Below the pieces are notes generated by a model. The model saw nothing but the letters and a program-made list of their open reading frames with translations, made no database searches and was not told the origin of the DNA. DNA of 64,000 nt from Paraescarpia echinospica (taxonomy: Eukaryota; Annelida; Polychaeta; Sabellida; Siboglinidae). Numbering within the stretch: the stretch's first letter is position 1; each line of letters starts with the position of its first letter. Shown here in pieces: positions 32,215 through 43,900 of this stretch. The translations under genes and the position numbers were made by a program. Location of the stretch: the NCBI GenBank assembly GCA_020002185.1, contig CM034537.1:12258538-12322537 (forward strand), given 5' to 3'.

Positions 32215-34440
32215 CTACTGCTCTCTGGTCGTGGCGTTCTTTGCTTTTTCCTGTTTGCGCAAGACTCGGTTCTGAATGGATGGTCGTAGAAGATCCAGTC
32301 GTGTGCTCGGTGGTGTCTTCAACACAAACTCTGTTGGAGCTCTGCCGGTTGTAGCTTGTGGAGTTACCCTGTAGCGTGCTAGGAAGGTGTAGAGACGATC
32401 TTCTAGGTTGCCATTTGTCTTCTTCAACCCTGCTTTTACAGTCTGAACGGCGCGTTCAGCTAAGCCATTACTGGATGGGTGATAAGGTGAAGACTTGATG
32501 TGTTTGTTTCCGTTAGCTCGACAAAACTGTTCAAACTCCTCACTGGTGAAACAGCTTCCGTTATCTGATACCACTGTGCTTGGTAGACCCAAAATCGCAA
32601 ACGTCTGTCTTAGCTTCGTGAGAGTTGCACTGGTTGTCGCAGCTGATACAACGTGTGCATCGATGTACTTGCTGTGAGCATCGACTATGATGAGTATCAT
32701 ACGTCCCTCGAACGGTCCCGCATAATCAATGTGTATTCGATGCCACGTTCGTCCCGGCCATTCCCATGGATGCAGTGGTGCCACTGGTGGTTGTTTGCTG
32801 TGTATTTGGCATGTCGTGCAGTCCTTAACACACATCTCGATTTCAGCGTCCAAACCTGGCCACCAGAGGTAGCTTCGGGCTAACGCCTTCATCTTCACTA
32901 TGCCCGGATGCGTCTCGTGTAGTTCTTTCAACAACGTGTCACGACCCTTTGGTGGTACGATGACTCTTGCTCCCCACATCAGCACCCCGTTTTTGACACT
33001 CAGTTCGTCTTTCCTTCGAGTGTAACTCTCCCACTCGCGTGGTACATCGCTAGGCCATCCTCCTTCCACGAACCATAGAACTTGTGACAGTATCGGATCG
33101 GTTGCTGTCCAATTAGCGATGTGTTTTGCCGTGATGGGTGTATCGTTCATGGTTGTAAGTGCTAGAACCACTTTCTCCGAAACTGGTACTCGTTCAGGAG
33201 TGTCTGGTAGCGGCAAGCGACTCAATCCGTCTGCATGACAGATACTCGTACCCGGTCTGTACTCCAGATGATACTGATAGTTACTTAGTGTTAGTGCCCA
33301 TCTCTGAATGCGTGCACTAGCCATTGCGGAGATGGCACGATCTTCCTTCAACAGCCCGATCAACGGCTTGAGGTCGGTCTGCAACGTGAAGTCCCTCCCG
33401 TAAAGGTACTTATGGAACTTGGATATCCCGAAGACCAGCGACAACGCTTCCTTTTCCAGCTGTGCGTACTTCTTTTTTGCTGTGGAGAGAGAGCGTGATG
33501 CGTATGCGATAGGCTTGTCGCTGCCATCGGGCAATCTGTGTGACAGTACGCTTCCAATCCCATAAGGAGATGCGTCACTGCTCAAGATGATCGGAAGTTC
33601 AGGGTTGTAGTGTACAAGCACATCTGAAGAAACGAGCAGTGCCTTAGACTCATCGAAAGCCTTTTGTTGCGTCGGACCCCACTTCCACTTTGTGTGTTGG
33701 CGTGTCATTTCATGCAGCGGAGCAAGCAGCGTACTGAGATTGCGCAAGAAGTTGTGAGAGTAGTGAATGAGTCCTAGATAACGCCTCAACTCCTGTACAT
33801 TCTGCGGTGCAGGCGCGTTCTGTACTGCTCGCACTTTGTCTTCCGTAGGATGAATACCTTCAGCATCAATCGCATGACCTAGATAGGTGCACGATTTCTG
33901 ACGAAACGCACATTTCTCCTTCTTCAGTCGTAACCCTGCGTCTTGTAGTCGCGTTAGCACAGTAGCCAGATTACGATCGTGCTCTTCTGGCGTTCTTCCT
34001 GTGACCAGGATGTCGTCGAGGTAGACTACGGTCATGGGTATGTTCCGTAGTAACTGCTCCATGATTCTCTGAAAGATACCTGGAGAAGAACTCGCACCGA
34101 AAGGCAGACGTTCGAATGCGAATAGCCCTTTCGACGTGTTGACTGTAGTCAACGGACGTGATTCTTCATCCGGTACGACCTGTTGATACGCATGGCTCAT
34201 GTCCAGCGTGGTGTACAGTGTACCACCTGCTAATTTTGTAAACAGATCAGATACGTTCGGGATCAGGTACTTGTCTACCTTTACGGCTCTGTTGATGGTT
34301 ACCTTATAGTCGCCACAGATTCTGACTGCGCCGGTAGACTTCAAGACCGGTACAATGGGTGCGGCCCACTCAGAATACTCCACAGGACGGATGATTCCGG
34401 CCTTCTGCATACGATCTAGCTCGTCCTCTACTTTGGCTCG
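32215..34440 (-). pseudogene. Gypsy pol: reverse transcriptase, RNase H, integrase
   Basis: Over 730 codons are open. The RT has GGTLYTTLDMSHAYQQV (first catalytic Asp), FERLPFGASSSPGIFQ and YLDD around residues 130-133 counted from the Met at 34410. RNase H has LSSDASPYGIGSVLSH near residue 280 and an ADGLSR motif. The integrase zinc finger is HETHPGIVKMKALARS...CVKDCTTCQ. The DDE core includes HIDYAGPF, VVSDNGSCFTSEEF and NGLAERAVQ. All catalytic residues appear intact. The frame is separated from the protease part by one TGA (34441-34443) and ends early at TAG 32215. Confidence 0.95.
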
Positions 34441-35050
34441 TCAAACAAGTGGTACAGGTCGAGGTTTACAATACCTCGGTTTAACCGTGTCATCAACGTA
34501 GAACTTCGCAGTCAGCCCCTTTAGAGTGCCTAGTCCCTCACTGAACATTGATTCGTAAGGCTTTAGGAAGTCCTCTCTGTCTACCTGGTTCACGGTAGCC
34601 CAGTTCACTTTCAACACTGTTAGCCAGTCCCTTCCCAGCAGGTTAGGTCCCGACCCAGGCACTACGATTGCCTGCAGCCTGTGCTGTTGATTGTTGTGAC
34701 AAACGTTCACCTGTGCTCGCCCTAAAGGCTCAATTGTGGTACCTGCGTACGTTCGCAACCTCGGAACGTTACGCGTGTCGAGAGTGAGCACAGATGTCTT
34801 GCAGATTTTAGCCCACTCATCCCCCGATATAAGCGAAACTGCTGCTCCGGTATCTATCTCCATAGCCACTTCACTTCCCTCTATCTGGACATTGCAAATG
34901 TACGGTGGTATGGTGTGGGTGGCACTTGTGTGATACAGGCCAAGTGTGTATGTGTCTTGACATAACTTGTCATTGCGTTGCGAGTGTGTGTCATTTTCTA
35001 CTAAGTGTGTCTGCTGAGTGTTTGCATTTGACACTTGTAGCATCTCCTGC
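34441..35050 (-). pseudogene. Gypsy pol: protease and RT N-terminus
   Basis: Contains the retropepsin motif MEIDTGAAVSLI (active-site DTGA) and LGRDWL, followed by the linker to RT. It ends PRPVPLV-TGA. The codons after the TGA (RAKVEDELDRMQKAG) continue in the same frame, so one nonsense codon splits pol. CGA to TGA by CpG decay would explain it. Confidence 0.9.
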
Positions 35051-35840
35051 CCCAAGCTTTGCACATTCGCCGATCGTCGTGTGGCGGTCCACCACAGCCT
35101 GAGCATGCCGGTGCTGCCCCCTTGTGACGTCTGTACCGCTGCTGACTGCTCACGACTGGTCGATCGTCTCGATGTGGCGTCTCCTGGCGATCAGGCGGAA
35201 AGCGTTTTCTTGGTGGATTGCGATCTCTGTGTCGCCATCTGGCGACCAAAACTGAAACCTCCACGTGAAGAGTTACGCCGCCCCTCGTCATTCGATACGG
35301 CTTGGACAGGCCTCGGCACGGACGAAGAAGAGTTTCCCATGATCTTCGACTGCTGTAGCGTAGCTTCCAGTGTGCGCCCGAACGTCAGTAACTTCTCTAG
35401 CGTGATTGTAGGTTCACTTAACCCCTTGTCACGCACTTTTGACATCGCACATTTTTGGATGATTTGCGACTTCACTTCTCTGTCTTTCTCATGGAACTTA
35501 CAGTTTTTGGCTAGTTGCTGCAATCGTGCATTGAATTGGTCCTGCGTCTCTGACGACGTCTGTTCAGCCTGTCGGAACTTGAATATTTCATATTCTTCAT
35601 TGCACTGCGGCCTGAAGTAAGCAGTGAGCTTCCGCTTGGTTTCTGCGAAATCATCATTTTCTGTCACCCCCACTCAATTCAAACACTGCCTCACCAGCAT
35701 AATGAAGCAACATCGCTCTAATTCTTGTATCGTTCTGAATGTCTTTAGCCACCACAAAGTTTTCAAAGCGCCGCACCCAACGCTCCCAGCGTTGGCCTGC
35801 GCTGTCAGTCGGCTCCAGCGAAAAAGGTGCCACGTCAGCG
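35001..35840 (-). pseudogene. Gypsy gag, broken into several frames
   Basis: The first block (about 35833-35674) has RWERWVRRFENFVVAKDIQ and AMLLHYAGEAVFEL, typical Gypsy capsid. A frame change at the GGGGG run near 35675 leads to the second block (35673-35191: TKRKLTAYFRPQCNEEYEIF and onward). Another change leads to a nucleocapsid segment (35291-35001) with a zinc knuckle CSGCGGPPHDDRRMC and CYKC. Protease lies in the same frame as the second block, so the nucleocapsid is displaced by two opposite shifts. The start codon is not evident. Confidence 0.8.
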
Positions 35841-35894
35841 ACAGTTTACATTTTCACATAGAAATTAGACGTAGTCTAGTTCAAAGTAACTCGT

Positions 35895-35925
35895 AGAGTT
35901 GTCAGTTTATTTCGTCGCCAATTAA
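35895..35925 (-). promoter_or_regulatory. probable primer-binding site
   Basis: The minus strand just inside the 5' LTR reads TTAATTGGCGACGAAATAAA. TGGCGACGA matches the complement of the 3' end (with CCA) of animal tRNA-Ser(GCU) over about 9 nt, as recalled. The match beyond that is poor, so tRNA assignment is tentative. Confidence 0.5.
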
Positions 35926-36087
35926 TGTCGTGTACTGGCCGTGGGCTGTGCGTACAACGACATTATAGAATGAAGATTCTCGTAGAGAAAGTATGAACAC
36001 GTTTATTGTGACACAGGCGGAACTCGAGATCCGAAGGAAAAGAGGAAACGGGGCATAGTAAACGGTTCCGCGATCAAGGATCTAACA
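35926..36087 (-). repeat. 5' LTR of the Gypsy element
   Basis: 162 bp, paired with 31384-31545; five differences between the two. Confidence 0.95.
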
Positions 36088-36092
36088 ATAAT

Positions 36093-37146
36093 TATATATA
36101 ATACAACAAGATATCTTAATTACAAATTATGGTTTAATAAATGTTTCACGTTCTTCAAATAATCAAATACATGTAACACAAACAGCAATAAATGGTTGCA
36201 GCAGCCACATCTACAGGAAGTCGAGTGCCACAAAAATAGGTCTTTGTGACAGGTTCAATAAACATAGATGTAACATGATACAGTATTATTGGTTATGTTT
36301 CTGTGTATTACTGTATTACATATTGGACAGGAACAACTAATCTGGGGATATTTCAAATTTTTGTAGCTTAACAATGTTCCATTTGCACAGCAGTGTCATA
36401 ATATTGTAGTTTTAATAAAATTTGAGCACAAACCCCAAGTTTACACATTAAGACATTATCATGTTAAACTTAAATCACAAACATCATAAGCAAAGCTACC
36501 TTACAGTTATATATTAACATTCATGATCAGCAAATGTGACAAGGGTATGTTCTGTAATAGGGTGTCTTATGATTGCTATAAGTAAATTCAAGTGCAAAAG
36601 ACATGATAAGACACAACAATTTAAAAGGTACCAGGTGTATTATTAGAGTGTATGAGCATGGAAAACAGGAGTGTGAAGGTAAAGAGGAATACGTCAATTG
36701 TATAGCGTTTCAAAATTAATGTTTTTCTTTACAATGTTAACATGCCAAACATTCGGAAAAACATGTTCAACTTAAAAACCATATAAAATTGTATGAAAAC
36801 TATTTGTATGGGACAAGAATGCTATTCTCTAATATAACCATCAAGCAATTTTCTTCCAAACTAGTTTGAACACAGATTGCAAAGTCACTGATATAGTAAA
36901 TAAATAAGTTAACAAACATTCTTACAACATTTCAGAAAGTAAGAAGACAAGCCCTCAACACTGATAATGTTTCTTATTTTTTTTAAATGTAAACAAGCAT
37001 CTATATATAACATATTTAAGTATGTGGTGCCTTTTGTCAATTGACTCTGTACTATTTTTATTAATACTAGTTTGTGAATTTCTAAATTTCTTACCGTAAA
37101 TGTTACCAAAATGCATCTGTTAAATAAAATTACTGGTGTAGAAATA
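36093..37146. other. AT-rich sequence, nothing firmly recognised
   Basis: No conserved coding. On the minus strand an acceptor-like TTATTTAACAG near 37112 precedes a 22-nt segment and a GTAAG donor. This could be a tiny exon, but the intron to the exon above would be only about 34 nt, so it is not called. Confidence 0.4.
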
Positions 37147-37859
37147 TTACATGTTGGCCATAATGAACGAGCACTTCAGTTTTTGATTGTAAATACAAGA
37201 GGGATCTTTCGGTGGCCATTTCCCAGTTTTCAAAAGGCAGATATAAGCTGTCAGCAAAGACTTTTCCTGCTGAGGTTGGTATTGAGCAATCATTTTGTCA
37301 ATTTTTTGTGGAGCAAAGTGTTTTTTTAAATACCCTTTGTGCACTCTAGGCAAACCCTGCACTGGTATATAACCAATAGACTGAGAGACAGCATGCATAT
37401 TTACTTTAATAAGAATAGCATTCTTGTCATTTACATTTTTTTGGCTCTGGTTCCAGAAAGACCGTAAGGTCTCCCATTTTCTTGCCAAACATACAGACTT
37501 TCTGGAGCAGCAGCTGAAAGTGATCACAAAAACTGCCAGCACAACGAACGACTATACTGTGGACATCAACCTCCTCACCCTCACACTCGACACTGGACTC
37601 ATCATCTCTGTCCGAATGATCATGGGACAGGTTGCTAGGACTTGGTTCACGTGTACTCGACGACCCAACAGAAAAGTCAAGCAATATGGTTGTGCATATC
37701 TCGAAACAGTTGCATCGAGTCTTAGAGTCAGGAAAAGGAGCTCCATGAATTGGATGTAAATCCGATGGAAGACTTGTTGAAGCAGTTACCCATGGTCCTG
37801 CTGCAGATGGGATCACCTTCATTGCTGCAACCAGTTGCGCTTCCATCATCTTCTTTCCA
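37147..37859 (-). CDS. HIRAN-like domain protein, exon with homopolymer frame break
   Basis: The exon follows a TTGCAG acceptor (AG at 37861-37860). The first frame runs MMEAQLVAAMKVIPSAAGPW, a Ser/Asp-rich acidic linker (DHSDRDDESSVECEGEEVDV) and HFQLLLQKVCMFGKKMGDL, then TVFLEPEPKK and stops. The other frame continues NVNDKNAILIK, QSIGYIPVQGLPRVHKGYL and on to 37147. Joined at an A7 run (plus 37436-37442) these give the LEPEP-N-D-NAI...IGYIP pattern of HIRAN domains, which bind DNA ends in Rad5/HLTF-type proteins. The one-base offset is either an assembly error or a pseudogenising indel. A GTAATA donor is possible near 37152. A large satellite starts 70 bp upstream, so it would sit in the preceding intron. 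Confidence 0.5.
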
Positions 37860-37928
37860 CTGCAATACAAAAATAATTTGCTATACCAAAAAGGACACCG
37901 TTGTTGATTTTTGTGTTAATGGTCATTG

Positions 37929-40900
37929 ACAGGGATAATGTACTGTCATACGTCACTGCAATGTGTTGTCACCAACAAACAGGGATAATGTACTGTCATA
38001 CGTCACTGCAATGTGTTGTCACCAACAGACAGGGATAATGTACTGTCATACGTCACTGCAATGTGTTGTCACCAACAGACAGGGATAATGTACTGTCATA
38101 CGTCACTGCAATGTGTTGTCACCAACAGACAGGGATAATGTACTGTCATACGTCACTGCAATGTGTTGTCACCAACAAACAGGGATAATGTACTGTCATA
38201 CGTCACTGCAATGTGTTGTCACCAACAGACAGGGATAATGTACTGTCATACGTCACTGCAATGTGTTGTCACCAACAAACAGGGATAATGTACTGTCATA
38301 CGTCACTGCAATGTGTTGTCACCAACAGACAGGGATAATGTACTGTCATACGTCACTGCAATGTGTTGTCACCAACAAACAGGGATAATGTACTGTCATA
38401 CGTCACTGCAATGTGTTGTCACCAACAGACTGTCATACGTCACTGCAATGTGTTGTCACCAACAGACAGGGATAATGTACTTACGTCACTGCAAAGTGTT
38501 GTCACCAACAGACAGGGATAATGTACTGTCATACGTCACTGCAATGTGTTGTCACTAACAGACAGGGATAATGTACTGTCATACGTCACTGCAATGTGTT
38601 GTCACCAACAGACAGGGATAATGTACTGTCATACGTCACTGCAATGTGTTGTCACCAACAAACAGGGATAATGTACTGTCATACGTCACTGCAATGTGTT
38701 GTCACCAACAGACAGGGATAATGTACTGTCATACGTCACTGCAATGTGTTGTCACTAACAGACAGGGATAATGTACTGTCATACGTCACTGCAATGTGTT
38801 GTCACCAACAGACAGGGATAATGTACTGTCATACGTCACTGCAATGTGTTGTCACCAACAAACAGGGATAATGTACTGTCATACGTCACTGCAAGTGTTG
38901 TCACAACAACAGGGATAATGTACTGTCATACGTCACTGCAATGTGTTGTCACTAACAGACAGGGATAATGTACTGTCATACGTCACTGCAATGTGTTGTC
39001 ACCAACAGACAGGGATAATGTACTGTCATACGTCACTGCAATGTGTTGTCACCAACAAACAGGGATAATGTACTGTCATACGTCTACTGCAAAGTGTTGT
39101 CACCAACAAACAGGGATAATGTACTGTCATACGTCACTGCAATGTGTTGTCACCAACAAACAGGGATAATGTACTGTCATACGTCTACTGCAATGTGTTG
39201 TCACCAACAAACAGGGATAATGTACTGACATACGTCACTGCAATGTGTTGTCACCAACAAACAGGGATAATGTACTGTCATACGTCTACTGCAAAGTGTT
39301 GTCACCAACAAACAGGGATAATGTACTGTCATACGTCACTGCAATGTGTTGTCACCAACAAACAGGGATAATGTACTGTCATACGTCACTGCAATGTGTT
39401 GTCACCAACAGACAGGGATAATATACTGACATACGTCTACTGCAATGTGTTGTCACCAACAAACAGGGATAATGTACTGACATACGTCTACTGCAATGTG
39501 TTGTCACCAACAAACAGGGATAATGTACTGACATACGTCACTGCAATGTGTTGTCACCAACAGACAGGGATAATGTACTGACATACGTCTACTGCAATGT
39601 GTTGGCACCTTCCAACAAATGGGATACCGCACTCATTATCGTCACCGCAACGTTGTCACCGTAACAAACAGGGATAATGTACCGGACATTAATGCCCGTC
39701 GCAGGCAATGTGTTGTCACCAACAAACAGGGATAATGTACTGACATACGTCACTGCAATGTGTTGTCACCAACAAACAGGGATAATGTACTGTCATATGT
39801 CCACTGCAATGTGTTGTCACCAACAAACAGGGATAATGTACTGACATACGTCTACCGCAATGTGTTGTCACCAACAAACAGGGATAATGTATTGACATAC
39901 GTCACTGCAATGTGTTGTCACCAACAAACAGGGATAATGTACTGACATACGTCTACTGCAATGTGTTGTCACCAACAAACAGGGATAATGTACTGTCATA
40001 CGTCACTGCAATGTGTTGTCACCAACAAACAGGGATAATGTACTGACATACGTCTACCGCAATGTGTTGTCACCAACAAACAGGGATAATGTACTGACAT
40101 ACGTCACTGCAATGTGTTGTCACCAACAAACAGGGATAATGTACTGACATACGTCTACCGCAATGTGTTGTCACCAACAAACAGGGATAATGTACTGACA
40201 TACGTCACTGCAATGTGTTGTCACCAACAAACAGGGATAATGTACTGTCATATGTCCACTGCAATGTGTTGTCACCAACAAACAGGGATAATGTACTGAC
40301 ATACGTCTACCGCAATGTGTTGTCACCAACAAACAGGGATAATGTACTGACATACGTCACTGCAATGTGTTGTCACCAACAAACAGGGATAATGTACTGA
40401 CATACGTCTACTGCAATGTGTTGTCACCAACAAACAGGGATAATGTACTGACATACGTCACTGCAATGTGTTGTCACCAACAAACAGGGATAATGTACTG
40501 TCATACGTCACTGCAATGTGTTGTCACCAACAGACAGGGATAATGTACTGTCATACGTCAATGCAATGTGTTGTCACCAACAAACAGGGATAATGTACTG
40601 TCATACGTCTACTGCAAAATGTTGTCACCAACAGACAGGGATAATATATTGTCATACGTCACTGCAATGTGTTGTCACCAACAAACAGGGATAATGTACT
40701 GACATACGTCTACTGCAAAGTGTTGTCACCAACAAACAGGGATAATGTACTGACATACGTCTACTGCAAAGTGTTGTCACCAACAAACAGGGATAATGTA
40801 CTGACATACGTCTACTGCAAAGTGTTGTCACCAACAAACAGGGATAATGTACTGACATACGTCTACTGCAAAGTGTTGTCACCAACAAACAGGGATAATG

Positions 40901-43900
40901 TACTGACATACGTCACTGTAATGTGTTGTCACCAACAAACAGGGATAATGTACTGACATACGTCTACTGCAAAGAGTTGTCACCAACAAACAGGGATAAT
41001 GTACTGACATATGTCTACTGCAAAGTGTTGTCACCAACAAACAGGGATAATGCACTGACATATGTCTACTGCAAAGTGTTGTCACCANNNNNNNNNNNNN
41101 NNNNNNNNNNNNNNNNNNNNNNNNNNNNNNNNNNNNNNNNNNNNNNNNNNNNNNNNNNNNNNNNNNNNNNNNNNNNNNNNNNNNNNNNNNNNNNNNNNNN
41201 NNNNNNNNNNNNNNNNNNNNNNNNNNNNNNNNNNNNNNNNNNNNNNNNNNNNNNNNNNNNNNNNNNNNNNNNNNNNNNNNNNNNNNNNNNNNNNNNNNNN
41301 NNNNNNNNNNNNNNNNNNNNNNNNNNNNNNNNNNNNNNNNNNNNNNNNNNNNNNNNNNNNNNNNNNNNNNNNNNNNNNNNNNNNNNNNNNNNNNNNNNNN
41401 NNNNNNNNNNNNNNNNNNNNNNNNNNNNNNNNNNNNNNNNNNNNNNNNNNNNNNNNNNNNNNNNNNNNNNNNNNNNNNNNNNNNNNNNNNNNNNNNNNNN
41501 NNNNNNNNNNNNNNNNNNNNNNNNNNNNNNNNNNNNNNNNNNNNNNNNNNNNNNNNNNNNNNNNNNNNNNNNNNNNNNNNNNNNNNNNNNNNNNNNNNNN
41601 NNNNNNNNNNNNNNNNNNNNNNNNNNNNNNNNNNNNNNNNNNNNNNNNNNNNNNNNNNNNNNNNNNNNNNNNNNNNNNNNNNNNNNNNNNNNNNNNNNNN
41701 NNNNNNNNNNNNNNNNNNNNNNNNNNNNNNNNNNNNNNNNNNNNNNNNNNNNNNNNNNNNNNNNNNNNNNNNNNNNNNNNNNNNNNNNNNNNNNNNNNNN
41801 NNNNNNNNNNNNNNNNNNNNNNNNNNNNNNNNNNNNNNNNNNNNNNNNNNNNNNNNNNNNNNNNNNNNNNNNNNNNNNNNNNNNNNNNNNNNNNNNNNNN
41901 NNNNNNNNNNNNNNNNNNNNNNNNNNNNNNNNNNNNNNNNNNNNNNNNNNNNNNNNNNNNNNNNNNNNNNNNNNNNNNNNNNNNNNNNNNNNNNNNNNNN
42001 NNNNNNNNNNNNNNNNNNNNNNNNNNNNNNNNNNNNNNNNNNNNNNNNNNNNNNNNNNNNNNNNNNNNNNNNNNNNNNNNNNNNNNNTGTCACCAACAAA
42101 CAGGAATAATGTACTGACATATGTCTACTGCAAAGTGTTGTCACCAACAAACAGGGATAATGTACTGACATACGTCTACTGCAAAGTGTTGTCACCAACA
42201 AACAGGGATAATGTACTGACATACGTCTACTGCAAAGTGTTGTCACCAACAAACAGGGATAATGTACTGACATACGTCTACTGCAAAGTGTTGTCACCAA
42301 CAAACAGGGATAATGTACTGTCATACGTCACTGCAATGTGTTGTCACCAACAAACAGGGATAATGTACTGACATACGTCTACTGCAAAGTGTTGTCACCA
42401 ACAAACAGGGATAATGTACTGTCATACGTCACTGCAATGTGTTGTCACCAACAAACAGGGATAATGTACTGTCATACGTCACTGCAAAGTGTTGTCACCA
42501 ACAAACAGGGATAATGTACTGACATACGTCACTGCAATGTGTTGTCACCAACAAACAGGGATAATGTACTGTCATACGTCTACTGCAAAGTGTTGTCACC
42601 AACAAACAGGGATAATGTACTGTCATACGTCACTGCAAAGTGTTGTCACCAACAAACAGGGATAATGTACTGACATACGTCTACTGCAATGTGTTGTCAC
42701 CAACAAACAGGGATAATGTACTGTCATACGTCACGGCAAAGTGTTGTCACCAACAAACAGGGATAATGTACTGTCATACGTCACTGCAAAGTGTTGTCAC
42801 CAACAAACAGGGATAATGTACTGTCATACGTCCACTGCAAAGTGTTGTCACCAACAAACAGGGATAATGTACTGTCATACGTCTACTGCAAAGTGTTGTC
42901 ACCAACAAACAGGGATAATGTACTGTCATACGTCTACTGCAATGTGTTGTCACCAACAAACAGGGATAATGTACTGTCATACGTCTACTGCAATGTGTTG
43001 TCACCAACAAACAGGGATAATGTACTGACATACGTCTACTGCAATGTATCGCCAACAGACAGGGATAATGTACTGTCATACGTCACTGCAATGTGTTGTC
43101 ACCAACAGACAGGGATAATGTACTGTCATACGTCACTGCAATGTGTTGTCACCAACAGACAGGGATAATGTACTGTCATACGTCACTGCAATGTGTTGTC
43201 ACCAACAAACAGGGATAATGTACTGTCATACGTCTACTGCAAAGTGTTGTCACCAACAAACAGGGATAATGTACTGTCATACGTCACTGCAAAGTGTTGT
43301 CACCAACAAACAGGGATAATGTACTGACATACGTCTACTGCAATGTGGTGTCACCAACAAACAGGGATAATGTACTGTCATACGTCACTGCAAAGTGTTG
43401 TCACCAACAAACAGGGATAATGTACTGTCATACGTCACTGCAAAGTGTTGTCACCAACAAACAGGGATAATGTACTGACATACGTCTACTGCAAAGTGTT
43501 GTCACCAACAAACAGGGATAATGTACTGACATACGTCTACTGCAAAGTGTTGTCACCAACAAACAGGGATAATGTACTGACATACGTCTACTGCAAAGTG
43601 TTGTCACCAACAAACAGGGATAATGTACTGACATACGTCTACTGCAAAGTGTTGTCACCAACAAACAGGGATAATGTACTGACATACGTCTACTGCAAAG
43701 TGTTGTCACCAACAAACAGGGATAATGTACATACGTCGTGTATGTCACCAACAAACAGGGATAATGTACTGTCATACGTCTACTGCAAAATGTTGTCACC
43801 AACAAACAGGGATAATGTACTGACATACGTCTACTGCAATGTGTTGTCACCAACAAACAGGGATAATGTACTGACATACGTCTACTGCAATGTGTTGTCA

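Larger units (their letters stand above)
31384..36087 (-). mobile_element. Ty3/Gypsy LTR retrotransposon, structurally complete but decayed
   Basis: Two 162-bp LTRs (TG...CA) enclose gag, protease, RT, RNase H and integrase in Gypsy order on the minus strand. The flanks carry a perfect 5-bp duplication ATAAT (31379-31383 and 36088-36092). The LTRs differ at about five positions (around 3%), so the insertion is fairly recent but not new. Coding is broken by frame changes in gag, a TGA in pol, and a stop plus frameshift near the integrase end, so it is unlikely to be autonomous. It lies in the intron after exon 31010-31331, antisense to that gene. Confidence 0.95.

Noticed and set aside
35018..35620. 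200-codon plus-strand protein
   Set aside because: Shadow of the gag frame on the opposite strand.
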